From the NCBI RefSeq assembly GCF_039534165.1, contig NZ_BAAAUX010000011.1:496001-560000 (forward strand): DNA of 64,000 nucleotides, read 5' to 3'. Shown one piece after another: positions 17,232 to 26,153 of this stretch; position 1 is the first letter of the stretch, and each line of letters begins with the position of its first letter. The DNA is from Saccharopolyspora_D taberi (GTDB lineage: Bacteria > Actinomycetota > Actinomycetes > Mycobacteriales > Pseudonocardiaceae). Below the pieces are notes generated by a model. It was not told where the DNA came from, made no database searches, and saw only the letters and a list, made by a program, of their open reading frames with translations. Position numbers and translations under genes: made by a program.

Positions 17232-20200
17232 ATGGGTGTCCGCGGTATCGACCCCGGTCGTGTCGCCGAACTCCTCGTCGTGACGTCCGGCTCGGACCGC
17301 AGTCGCGGTTCGGGTTACCGGGTGGCCACCGGCGCCGTGCTGACCGCGGCCCATGTCGTTGCCGGGGCGTTGGACGTCCAGGTCCGGTTCAACGCGGATC
17401 GCAGTGACGAGTGGACCTCCCGTGGTGTCGTCGCGTGGGAATCGCGGGAATGCGATGTGGCGGTCGTGCTCCTGCAAGAGACCGGGGACGACGTCCGCCC
17501 CGCGGCCTTCGGTGCGGTGGGTGATCGGGACGCCGTCCTGGAGTGCAGCGCAGTCGGGTTCCCGGCGTTCAAGCTTCGGAAGGACTCCGCCGGGCCGGGA
17601 TGGTTTCGCGATTCGTGCCATGTGGTCGGGCGGTCCGCGGTGTTGTCCAACCGGCGTGAGGGCGCGCTGGAGGTGGTGGTTTCCGCGCCTGATCGGCCGT
17701 TGAACGGTGCCGGGTCTCCGTGGGACGGAATGTCGGGAGCGGCGTTGTGGTGCCGTGGCCGGATCATCGGGGTGGTCAACAAACATCACCGCTCCGACGG
17801 TCCGGGACGGCTGTCGGCGACCCGGCTGGACCGCTTGCACGAGTGGATTGCCGATCACCAACGGCAGCGGCTGTGCGAGCTGATCCGGTTTCCGGCCACC
17901 GCCGAGGACATGAGCACGGTGGTGCCCGAACACGTCGAGGATCTTGTCGAGGCCGCATACGCCGCCCATGCCCGCGAACTCGCACCCGCGGTGCTGCGCG
18001 ACAGGGAAGAGGAACTCGACGAGTTGGCCGTCTTCTGCGCTGGGAGCGACCCTTTCCAGTGGTGGCAGGCGCCCCCGTGGGCGGGCAAGACCGCGCTCTG
18101 CGCGCAGTTCGTGGCGAGCCCGCCGGCCGGAGTGCGGGTGGTGTCCTTCTTCGTGACCCGTTCCCCGGGGCAGGACAGCAGCGATGCCTTCGTCGACGCG
18201 ATGGTGGAGCAGCTCGCCGCGATCGCGGGGGTCAACATCGCGGACACGGTCACCACGTTGGCTGGGCGCCGTGGCTTGTGGAGCCACCTTCTCACCAAAG
18301 CCGCGGAGCAGGTCCGTCTCCGGGGGCAGCGACTGGTCGTCGTCGTGGACGGGCTGGATGAAGATGCGCGAATCGGGGCTGTGGGCCCGCGGCAGAGCAT
18401 CGCGTCGCTGCTGCCGTCGTCTCCACCGGACGGAGTGCGGATCTTGGTGACCAGTCGTCCCCACCCCGTGGCAGGCGACCTCCCCGGTCAGCACCCGTTG
18501 TGGGCGTCGGTGCGGCGGTTGGAACCTTCGGCGCACGCGCGAGAGCTCGAACACCGTGCCAAGCAGGAGCTGGCGGAACGGCTGCACGGAGACGAGCTGG
18601 ACGGCGACCTGGTCGGCTTCCTCGCGGCGTCGGGCGGCGGGCTGACCGCACGCGACCTCGCGAACCTGACCGAGCGGCCGGTCTTCGTACTGGAAACCAG
18701 GATCAGCAGTGTCTTCGGCCGCAGCCTGCGGGTGGGGCCACCGGGCTCGTCGGCGGCTGCCGTGGCGGACGAGCCGACGTACCAGTTCGCGCACGAGACG
18801 CTTCTGACCCTGGCCGAACAGATGCTGGTCGATGTCATCGCGAAGTACCGCCATCGCATCCACCTGTGGGCCGACGACTTCCGCGAACAGAACTGGCCTG
18901 CGACGACACCCCGGTACCTCCTGCAGCCGTACACGAACCTGCTGGTCTCGCTCAACGCGGAAACGCGGCTGTGCGAACTGGCCGTTGACGTGGCGCGGCA
19001 CGATCTCCTGCTGCGGAGTTCGCAGAGCGATGCCACCGCGTTCACCGAGATCCACGCCGCGGAGAACGTGCAGGCAGCACACGCCCACCCGGACGTGTGG
19101 TGGTCGGTGCGGCTGGCTGTTGAGCGGGATCGGCTGCTGCGACGCAACGAGTGCGTTCCGGAGCAGCTGCCCGCTCTGTGGGCGAGGCTCGGGCACGTCG
19201 AGCGCGCCGAGGCGTTGGCGCGCAGCCTTCCTGACCTGTCCGTGCGGGCGCGGGCTTTCACGTTGTTGGCCGAAGCGGTGTCCGCGTCCGACGGGCCCAT
19301 GGCGCTGCGGTTGGTCAACGAGGTCATCGAGGGCGTGGCCGGGGAACGCGACCCGGAAGCTCGAACGCAGTCGCTTGCGCACCTGGCCAGGGTCATGGCC
19401 GCGTTCAACCCCCGGCAGGCGCTCAACCTGCTCGACGGCGAAGGCGCGAACGACGGCGGACTGGCTCGTGCGCACAGGCTCGCGGATCTCGCCCAGAGCG
19501 CGGGTGCCGGTGAACGAGAGCACGTGGACGAGTTGATGCGCACGGCGGAGCAGCTTGTCCGGGAACACCTCGATTCCAGCGTCGATGTCTGGCCCACCGC
19601 AGCGCGCACCTACGGGTACCGGTCGCACATTCCCAGCGTGCGGGCGGTCATTCGGACCATCGCGGTCGTGCTGGGTGACTTCGACCGGGCCGAGGAACTC
19701 ACCACCGCGATCAAGGTCCCCTTCGATCGTGCCTGCGCGCTCGGTGACCTGGTCGAGCACGTCGCAACCGCCGAACCGAGCCGGGCTCGCCGACTGCTCG
19801 GTGACGCCGAACATGCCTTCCACGAGGGTTGCAGGACTGAGCCCACTCCACCTTTGGATCCAACGCTGACGATGGTTCGTGCGTTCCGTGCGACCGGCGA
19901 CTACGACCGAGCGGAAGCATTGACTGCCCTGATCGAACCGATGGACCTGCGAGTCACGGCTCTTGGGGATCTGGCGTGCTGCGTCGCACGTACCGACCTG
20001 GCGTGCGCCGACCGGATTCTCGACCGTGCAGAGCACGGTCTTCGCAGCGTGACCGATGATCACGACAAGTGCAGCCGCTACCTGGTGGTGTCGGCAGCTG
20101 TGGCGAAGCAGCATGACCGGATGCAGCGGCTGGCCGACGGCATCGTCGACCGGCGCACCCGCGCGTGGGCGTTGCTTCTCGCGGCTCACGCGGTTCTCGC

Positions 20201-21755
20201 TGACGATCAGGCGTGCGCTCGCTCGCTGGCCGTGCAGGCGGAGCGCCTCATCGAGGACCTGGCCGATCACGGCAGCCGGGCGTGGCTGATGCGGTGTCTG
20301 GCCGAGGTTTCGGTGCCGCTGGACGCGGCGTGGGCGGAGCGGACGACCGCCCGGATCGAGCGGCTGACCCGTTCGATGGCCGATGGCCAGACCACCAAGG
20401 TGATGAGTGCTTTCGCCTCCGCTGCGGCGGAAATCGGTGCTCTGGAACAGGCGGACCAGTTCGCGGATGCGGTGATCGAACCGTCTGAAAAGGCCAGGAC
20501 GCTGGCTCTGATGGCTCTCGGCGCCGCACAGGTCGATGACTGGGACGCAGCGGACCGATGGGCCGCCATGATGGACGGCAGGCACACGGAGTGCTTGTTG
20601 CCCTTGTGCTTCTTCGCGGCACGCGAAGGACAGTGGGACAGGGCTGGGCGATGGGCTCACTCGATCGCCGACGCACGAAGCCAGGTCCGAGCGTTGAGCA
20701 GGCTGGCCGAGGTCGTCGCAGGCGTTGACCTCCGGTGGGCCCGGCGGCTGATCGAGACCGCCGAGCAGCGGATCGAGGACATCACCCACGAGTCCGACAA
20801 GCAGCGGGCGAGGGCAGCGCTGTCCGTGGCAGTGGCATTGACCGGTCAGTGGGACAAGGCCGACGAGATGGTTCGGCCGCTGACACATCCAGCCGAACAG
20901 GTCCAGCTGCTGCGGTCGCTGGCCGCCGTCGCGGCGGAACACCAGCAGTGGATGTGGGCCCAGAAGTGGATCAGTGCCGTCGTCGGCACTGCGGAACGTG
21001 CTTACGCGGCTCGCCCCGCGGTCAGGCAGGCCGCCGTCGTCCATCCCGAATGGGCGCACCACCTGAGCCATGCGCTCCTCGTGTCGTTGCGCAGCGACCG
21101 GCAGCACCGGAGGGAAGAGTCGCTGTCGCATGTTCTGGGAACGGTCAGCGAGATCAACGCTGGGGCGGCGGAATTCGCCGCTCGGCAGCTGCCGGGCACC
21201 GCGGACCGCGTCCGCGCGCTGGCCGCCGTCGCCACGACCCTGGCCACCTGCGGCGATGCGGAACGGTTTCGGATCCTGGCCGACGACATCGAAAGGGAGT
21301 TGACGGAGCTTGCCGACCTGCTCCTGCGAATCGATGCCACCTCAACAGCGGTCGTGGCCTTCGGCCCAGTCGACGCGGACCGTTCCGACCGCTTGGCAGC
21401 CCGGGTGGAATCGGATCTTTCCGCGATCAGGGATCCGCGCAGCCGAACCAGGTTGCTGAAGCGTTGGGTCACCATCACCGCATCTCTCGGCCAGGCCGAG
21501 CGCGCTGAGCGACTCGTCCAGCTGATCGCCGATCCACCGGCCCGGCACAGTGCTTGTGTCCAGGCCGTGACGCGGCTGCTCGGCTCACTGCCGGCTGGCG
21601 AGCCGGCCGACGACGATCCCCGGAGAGACTCGGTCATCCGGCTCGTCGTGACCGGGCTGCGAGGGCAGCGCTGGTTGGAAGTGCTCCCTGCGGCAGCACG
21701 ACTCGATCCACGCGTGATCACGCTGCCGCCGCCGTCCCTACTGCCGCCGCCCTGA
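17232..21755 (+). CDS. Trypsin-like protease-STAND NTPase-helical repeat protein
   Basis: A 1507-residue, apparently cytoplasmic protein (no signal peptide). Residues 1-215 are a trypsin-like protease: His41 in LTAAHVV, Asp75 in ECDVAVV and Ser168 in GMSGAA form the triad. Residues about 255-480 are a P-loop NTPase of the STAND/NACHT kind: Walker A PPWAGKT (Lys286), Walker B LVVVVDGLDED (Asp373) and a VTSRP sensor (Arg409). A winged-helix-like linker follows, then from about 630 to the end a long array of degenerate helical repeats rich in RAxALxxLA patterns, the likely sensor. The usual first glycine of Walker A is replaced. By analogy to conflict systems, ligand binding to the repeats would activate the protease. 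GAGGAAGG precedes the ATG. Confidence 0.88.
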   Translation: MGVRGIDPGRVAELLVVTSGSDRSRGSGYRVATGAVLTAAHVVAGALDVQVRFNADRSDEWTSRGVVAWESRECDVAVVLLQETGDDVRPAAFGAVGDRDAVLECSAVGFPAFKLRKDSAGPGWFRDSCHVVGRSAVLSNRREGALEVVVSAPDRPLNGAGSPWDGMSGAALWCRGRIIGVVNKHHRSDGPGRLSATRLDRLHEWIADHQRQRLCELIRFPATAEDMSTVVPEHVEDLVEAAYAAHARELAPAVLRDREEELDELAVFCAGSDPFQWWQAPPWAGKTALCAQFVASPPAGVRVVSFFVTRSPGQDSSDAFVDAMVEQLAAIAGVNIADTVTTLAGRRGLWSHLLTKAAEQVRLRGQRLVVVVDGLDEDARIGAVGPRQSIASLLPSSPPDGVRILVTSRPHPVAGDLPGQHPLWASVRRLEPSAHARELEHRAKQELAERLHGDELDGDLVGFLAASGGGLTARDLANLTERPVFVLETRISSVFGRSLRVGPPGSSAAAVADEPTYQFAHETLLTLAEQMLVDVIAKYRHRIHLWADDFREQNWPATTPRYLLQPYTNLLVSLNAETRLCELAVDVARHDLLLRSSQSDATAFTEIHAAENVQAAHAHPDVWWSVRLAVERDRLLRRNECVPEQLPALWARLGHVERAEALARSLPDLSVRARAFTLLAEAVSASDGPMALRLVNEVIEGVAGERDPEARTQSLAHLARVMAAFNPRQALNLLDGEGANDGGLARAHRLADLAQSAGAGEREHVDELMRTAEQLVREHLDSSVDVWPTAARTYGYRSHIPSVRAVIRTIAVVLGDFDRAEELTTAIKVPFDRACALGDLVEHVATAEPSRARRLLGDAEHAFHEGCRTEPTPPLDPTLTMVRAFRATGDYDRAEALTALIEPMDLRVTALGDLACCVARTDLACADRILDRAEHGLRSVTDDHDKCSRYLVVSAAVAKQHDRMQRLADGIVDRRTRAWALLLAAHAVLADDQACARSLAVQAERLIEDLADHGSRAWLMRCLAEVSVPLDAAWAERTTARIERLTRSMADGQTTKVMSAFASAAAEIGALEQADQFADAVIEPSEKARTLALMALGAAQVDDWDAADRWAAMMDGRHTECLLPLCFFAAREGQWDRAGRWAHSIADARSQVRALSRLAEVVAGVDLRWARRLIETAEQRIEDITHESDKQRARAALSVAVALTGQWDKADEMVRPLTHPAEQVQLLRSLAAVAAEHQQWMWAQKWISAVVGTAERAYAARPAVRQAAVVHPEWAHHLSHALLVSLRSDRQHRREESLSHVLGTVSEINAGAAEFAARQLPGTADRVRALAAVATTLATCGDAERFRILADDIERELTELADLLLRIDATSTAVVAFGPVDADRSDRLAARVESDLSAIRDPRSRTRLLKRWVTITASLGQAERAERLVQLIADPPARHSACVQAVTRLLGSLPAGEPADDDPRRDSVIRLVVTGLRGQRWLEVLPAAARLDPRVITLPPPSLLPPP

Positions 21756-21963
21756 ACAGCCATGGCACTACGATTCCCGGCGTGATACTGGCATGTTCGC
21801 CGACTTGCGAAGCGATGGTGGGACGGTGGAAGAACGCCTGAGCGGAGGCAACAGCACCGGCGCACGAGTGGACGTCTCGCGTTCTTCGCATACCGCTTCG
21901 CTCCCCTGTCCGCTCGCGAAAACAACATCATCGCCGCGCTGGAGTCCTGACCCATGTTCGGTT
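21756..21963. other. Intergenic gap with an orphan C-terminal-like reading frame
   Basis: This gap lies between convergent genes. One + strand frame ending in TGA at 21948-21950 reads FFAYRFAPLSARENNIIAAL near its end, which looks protein-like, but no start or family is visible. It may be the tail of a lost gene at the edge of the protease-NTPase island. Confidence 0.3.
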
Positions 21964-22818
21964 TCACGCGCGGTGGGCGATCGTGTAGCGCACGGTTTGC
22001 GTCATCACCAAGCTGCCGTCAGGTTCGCGCAACGGCTCCAACTCCGCCAGCACGGCCTCGTGCACCGCTGCCAGGCGGTCTTCCGGCACCAGTTCCCAGA
22101 ACATCCGCTGGCCGTGCGACCAGGACCAGGCGATCCACTCCGCGGGATCGGCGAACGTCACCGGATAGCTGCGCTCGACGGAGGACACACCGGTGAAGCC
22201 GGCCGACTCGACGGCCCGGTCGAAGCTCGCGACGGACGCGAACAAACCGGCCCGGGCTGCCCAGGTCCACGCCATCGCCGGTGGGACGAACGGCCTGAAC
22301 ACCTCGCGCACGCCGGCCCACCGGGGATCGTCGGCGCCGAACGTGCTCACACCGGCGCGTCCGCCCGGCTTGAGCAGGCCGTGCCACGACCGCAGACCCG
22401 CGACCGGATCGGGAAGGAAGAACACCACGAACGACGCCACCACGACGTCGAAGGACTCACCGGCCAGCTCCGGCTCCTGGGCATCCATCAGGGTCGCCGA
22501 GGCGTTGATCAGCCCCCGGTCCTCGATGTCCCTCGCCGTGCGCTCGACCATCTCCGAGGACAGGTCGATGCCCAGCACCGATCCGCTGTCGCCGACCAGC
22601 TCCGCCGCTTGGAACAGCACCGCGCCGCGTCCGCAGCCGACATCCAGCACCCGTTCCCCGGGCACCGGAGCGACCTGGGCAAGCAGGTCGCGGGCGAAGG
22701 CAGCGAAGAACTCGATACCCAGGGCGTCATAGGTCTCCGCTGTCCGGTCGAACAGCCGCGCGATGTCCCGCCGCGCGTCTTCCGCACCGGCCGGCCCCAC
22801 TCCTACCGCTTCGCTCAC
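21964..22818 (-). CDS. Class I SAM-dependent methyltransferase
   Basis: A 284-residue methyltransferase from the GTG at 22818, where family-like sequence begins (RRDIARLFDRTAETYDALG). Motif I VLDVGCGRG binds S-adenosylmethionine, GIDLSSEMVERT is motif II, and GLLKPGGRAGVSTFG is the post-III segment. It resembles UbiE/MenG-like and natural-product methyltransferases, but the C-terminal third does not identify the substrate. It is divergent from the PucR-like regulator gene, which may control it. No strong ribosome site is present. Confidence 0.8.
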   Translation of the reverse strand: MSEAVGVGPAGAEDARRDIARLFDRTAETYDALGIEFFAAFARDLLAQVAPVPGERVLDVGCGRGAVLFQAAELVGDSGSVLGIDLSSEMVERTARDIEDRGLINASATLMDAQEPELAGESFDVVVASFVVFFLPDPVAGLRSWHGLLKPGGRAGVSTFGADDPRWAGVREVFRPFVPPAMAWTWAARAGLFASVASFDRAVESAGFTGVSSVERSYPVTFADPAEWIAWSWSHGQRMFWELVPEDRLAAVHEAVLAELEPLREPDGSLVMTQTVRYTIAHRA

Positions 22819-22910
22819 GATCCAACAACGTACCGGGCACCGGTCTCGAAACGGTTCCTCGCCGGAAAGCTGCCGGGGTCGTGAGCAGGGCCGAGGCCGT
22901 GGCGCCAGAC

Positions 22911-22930
22911 GTACGTATGGCAAGTACGTA
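22911..22930. promoter_or_regulatory. Paired TACGTA element upstream of PucR-like gene
   Basis: Two GTACGTA heptamers occur at 22911-22917 and 22924-22930. Each contains the palindrome TACGTA, and together they make an inverted repeat with a seven-base spacer. The element sits 24 bases before the regulator start and 93 bases before the divergent methyltransferase start, a plausible shared operator. Confidence 0.45.
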
Positions 22931-22953
22931 GTTTCCGCGACGCCAAGCGGCGG

Positions 22954-24174
22954 ATGTTCGGACACGATCGTCCTATGCCATACGGCCTATCCCCTGTCGC
23001 AGCAGCCCCGGAGGAGCCGCATCGGGCTTCGGTCCCTCACGGGACGTACAGCCAGTTACTCGCGCACGTCCAGACCACGGCGAAAGCCATGGTCGGCGAG
23101 ATCCGCCGCCACCTGCCCGAGCACGCCAGGCTGCTGGAGGGCCGCGCAGGCCACGCCCTGGCCTGCGACCTGGGACGAGCCCTGCTCAGCGCGCACGCCA
23201 TGCGGCCGGACTCGCGCGAACTGCTGCACCGCCTGGGCAAAGCGGAGTTCGAGGCGGGCCGTGCCCCGGAGCGCCTGCACCGGGCCTTCCGGGCGTGCGG
23301 CCGGGTCGGGATGCGTCATCTCGCGGCCTTCGCGCGGCAGCTCGACATCTCCAGCGATGTCGTCGGCGCCTTCGGCGAAGCCGTGTTCACCGCCGTGGAC
23401 TCGCTTTCCCAGGTGTCCTCCGCCGGATACGCCGACGCCCGCGCGACAGCCCCCGACCACAAGCAGCGCTGCCGCAGGCAGCTCCTCCAGCACCTCCTCG
23501 ACGGCACCCCGCTGCACTGCTCCCTGGCCGAGCTCGCCCGCGCCGCGGACTGGGAACTGCCCGCCGAGGTCACCGCGATCGCGCTGGGCTCCGCGGACGA
23601 GATCGGCGAGGTCGTGCGCCGCGTGGGCGACCAGGCCCTGGTCGGCGACGACGATCCCGAACCGTTCCTGCTCGTGCCCGGCGACGCGCGGCTCCCGGCG
23701 GGGCCGGCGCGCGTGGCTGTGGGGCCGCGGCTCCCGCTCGGCTCGGCCGCGACGTCGCTGGAGTGGGCAAGGCGGACGCTGGACCTGGTGCGGCGAGGTG
23801 TGCTCCCGGACGCTCCGGTCACTCGCTGGGAAGATCACCTCTGCACCCACTTCCTGGTCCACAACAGCTTCCTGATCTCCGCGCTCGGCGAACGCCGCCT
23901 GGCTCCCCTGGCCGGCCTGGAGCCCAAGCAGCGGGCCAAGATGACCGAAACCCTGCTCGCCTGGCTGCGCTGCCGGGGCGGCGGCGCCCCCGAGGTCGCC
24001 GCCCGGCTGGGCCTGCACCCGCAGACCGTCCGCTACCGGATGCGCCAGCTGGAAAGCCTCTTCGGCGACCAGCTCGACGATCCCTGCGCACGCCTGGAGC
24101 TCGAGATCGTGCTGCGCGCCGGAGAACTCACCGCACTGTCCGAACAGGACACCGATCCGCCGGTACGGACGTAG
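22954..24174 (+). CDS. PucR/CdaR-like helix-turn-helix regulator
   Basis: A protein of about 406 residues. The C-terminal helix-turn-helix is the PucR type: LLAWLRCRGGGAPEVAARLGLHPQTVRYRMRQLESLFG. The N-terminal part (EIRRHLPEHARLLEG, then helical blocks) resembles the RsbRD-like N-terminal domain common in Streptomyces PucR-type regulators. Either the ATG at 22954 or the one at 22975 could be used; no strong ribosome site decides. The GGDEF protein gene follows 16 bases later, so the two are probably cotranscribed. The ligand is unknown. Confidence 0.82.
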   Translation: MFGHDRPMPYGLSPVAAAPEEPHRASVPHGTYSQLLAHVQTTAKAMVGEIRRHLPEHARLLEGRAGHALACDLGRALLSAHAMRPDSRELLHRLGKAEFEAGRAPERLHRAFRACGRVGMRHLAAFARQLDISSDVVGAFGEAVFTAVDSLSQVSSAGYADARATAPDHKQRCRRQLLQHLLDGTPLHCSLAELARAADWELPAEVTAIALGSADEIGEVVRRVGDQALVGDDDPEPFLLVPGDARLPAGPARVAVGPRLPLGSAATSLEWARRTLDLVRRGVLPDAPVTRWEDHLCTHFLVHNSFLISALGERRLAPLAGLEPKQRAKMTETLLAWLRCRGGGAPEVAARLGLHPQTVRYRMRQLESLFGDQLDDPCARLELEIVLRAGELTALSEQDTDPPVRT

Positions 24175-24190
24175 GCCAGGAGGCACCCCG

Positions 24191-24814
24191 ATGTCCCTCA
24201 TCCTGTGCGCCGCCACCGCCGCGTGGGCGGCCGTGGCCACCACCACCGCCACGGTCTACCACCGCCGCCTGCACACCGATCCGCTCACCCGGATCAGCAA
24301 CCACGCGGCGCTGCACCGGCGCGCACGCCCCAGGATCCGCCGCAGCGGGATCGTCGGACTCCTGGTGGCCGACCTCGACCGGTTCAAGTCCATCAACGAC
24401 ACCTACGGCCACCCCTTCGGCGACCGCGTGCTGGCCGCCGTCGCCGCCCGGCTGCGCGACCTGGCCCGACCCGGTGAGCTCCCCGCCCGGCTGCACGGCG
24501 ACGAATTCGCCCTGTGGCTCGGTCACCTCGACGACGCCGAGCAGGCCGAACGCCGTGCCGACGACCTCTTCCGCGCGCTGTCGGCACCGCTGTCGATCGG
24601 AGACCACCGCATCGCCGCGGGCGGCAGCGTCGGCCACGCCGTCGCGCCGACGGGCACGCCGCTCGACGAGCTGATCAGCCAGGCCGACGCGCACCTGTAC
24701 CTGGCGAAGGCGAGGACCCGCCAACCTCGGGACCTGGCTCGTGCACAGCGCCGGCCCGGAGTCGTCGCCCATCACCACCTCCACGCAGGGGCGTGCGGAG
24801 CGGGCGAACAGTGA
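24191..24814 (+). CDS. GGDEF-domain protein, membrane-tethered
   Basis: A 207-residue protein with one N-terminal hydrophobic helix (about residues 3-21) and a GGDEF domain. Visible landmarks are DPLTRISNHAALHRR, LLVADLDRFKSINDTYGHPFGDRVL with the metal-binding aspartate, and the signature RLHGDEFAL. The signature reads HGDEF instead of GGDEF, so diguanylate cyclase activity is uncertain; the acidic catalytic residues remain. No allosteric I-site is obvious. It may make or sense cyclic di-GMP, which controls development in actinomycetes. Aggregate features at the C-terminus are low-complexity. Confidence 0.8.
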   Translation: MSLILCAATAAWAAVATTTATVYHRRLHTDPLTRISNHAALHRRARPRIRRSGIVGLLVADLDRFKSINDTYGHPFGDRVLAAVAARLRDLARPGELPARLHGDEFALWLGHLDDAEQAERRADDLFRALSAPLSIGDHRIAAGGSVGHAVAPTGTPLDELISQADAHLYLAKARTRQPRDLARAQRRPGVVAHHHLHAGACGAGEQ

Positions 24815-24884
24815 CCGCTCCGCCGAACCCGACCCGACTCCCCGGCGCTGAACCGCCGACCCAAGTGATCCCTATGCTCGTGGA

Positions 24885-26153
24885 GTGGCAGTCGACGGAG
24901 GTGGACGGCGGCACGGGATTCCTCCTTGGCTGGAGCAGCTGAACTCGTGTGCGCGAGCGCGTCCGCTTCTCGTGGACTCGGTGACAGCCCTGGTCCTGGC
25001 CGCTTTGCTGGGCTCGTGGTCGGTGTGGCTGTTGTTCGACCGCGCGGGTGAGCCGGTGGTGGGCGGCGCGCCCGCGACACGGCCGCCGTTCACGCTTCTG
25101 GCTGTGGCGTCGGTCGTGTTGGTGCACGGCGCGTTGGCATGGCGCCGGGTGCGGCCGCTCGCTTCTTTCGCGATCGCCGCCGCGGCGACCGGGGTTCTGC
25201 TGCTGACCAGCATCTGGTGGTTGCTGCCGTCGGTGCCGGTCTATTTGCTCTCGTTGTACACGTTCAGCGCCTACGGCCGTCGCCATGCCCCGGTCTGGGG
25301 CCTGACCGCGAGTGCCGTTGGCGCGGTTGTGGTGGCGGTGTGCGGGTTTCCGCTGGCTGGTCTTCCCGCAGGTGAGTGGTTGGTGCACGTGGTGCTGCGT
25401 CTGCTGCCGTTCGTGGTGGCGGCGTGGAGCCTGGGGATGTTCCGGCGCGTGCGGGTCGCCTACGTCGCGGCGTTGGAGGAGCGCGCGGTGCGCGCCGAGG
25501 CCGAGCGGGAGGAGCGGGCCCGCCGTGCGGTCTTCGACGAGCGGGCGCGGATCGCGCGGGAGATGCACGACATCGTCGCGCACGCGCTGTCGGTGGTGAT
25601 CAGCCAGGCCAACGGCGGCCGGTACGCGGCGAGGGCCGAGCCGGAGGCCGCTGTGGAGGCGCTTGCCACGATCGCGCGGACGGGACGGCAGGCGTTGGGC
25701 GACATGCGGGGGTTGCTGCGGGTGCTGCGCACCGGAGACGGGGAGGACGACCAGTTCCCGCAGCCAGCCCTCGCCGATCTGCCGGCGCTGTTCGATCGCG
25801 TTCGTGCCGCAGGGGTTCGGGTCGTGTTCGAGGAACACGACGCACCGCAGAACGGTTGCCTGAGCGCTTCTGCGGAACTGGCCGCGTTCCGGGTCGTGCA
25901 GGAGGCGCTGACGAACACGCTCAAGCACGCCGGAGACGCCGCCGGCGCCCAGGTGCGGTTCGACTGGACCTCTGAGTCCGTGTCGATCACGGTGCGCGAT
26001 GACGGCGCCGGCGGGACAGCATCCCCTGGGCACGGATTGATCGGCATGCGCGAACGGCTGGCCGTCGTCGGTGGCACGCTCGACGCGGGCCCGGCACCCG
26101 ACGGCGGGTTCCTGGTGGTGGCGCGGCTGCCGAGGGTGGAGGTGGATCGATGA
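24885..26153 (+). CDS. NarL-type sensor histidine kinase
   Basis: A 422-residue kinase with four or five N-terminal membrane helices (about residues 30-190), a coiled-coil rich in arginine, alanine and glutamate, and a HisKA_3 dimerisation domain with phospho-acceptor histidine in AREMHDIVAHALSVV. The ATPase domain shows VVQEALTNTLKHAG (N box), VRDDGAGG and GLIGMRERL. It should autophosphorylate and pass phosphate to the response regulator encoded immediately downstream with an ATGA overlap. A TATGCT hexamer ends six bases before the GTG start, so the transcript may be leaderless. The signal is unknown. Confidence 0.93.
   Translation: MAVDGGGRRHGIPPWLEQLNSCARARPLLVDSVTALVLAALLGSWSVWLLFDRAGEPVVGGAPATRPPFTLLAVASVVLVHGALAWRRVRPLASFAIAAAATGVLLLTSIWWLLPSVPVYLLSLYTFSAYGRRHAPVWGLTASAVGAVVVAVCGFPLAGLPAGEWLVHVVLRLLPFVVAAWSLGMFRRVRVAYVAALEERAVRAEAEREERARRAVFDERARIAREMHDIVAHALSVVISQANGGRYAARAEPEAAVEALATIARTGRQALGDMRGLLRVLRTGDGEDDQFPQPALADLPALFDRVRAAGVRVVFEEHDAPQNGCLSASAELAAFRVVQEALTNTLKHAGDAAGAQVRFDWTSESVSITVRDDGAGGTASPGHGLIGMRERLAVVGGTLDAGPAPDGGFLVVARLPRVEVDR

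Noticed and set aside
17172..21131. 1319-codon open frame opposite the protease-NTPase gene
   Set aside because: The composition (Arg, Gly, Pro, His) and complete overlap with a gene of clear domains show it is an antisense shadow caused by high GC.
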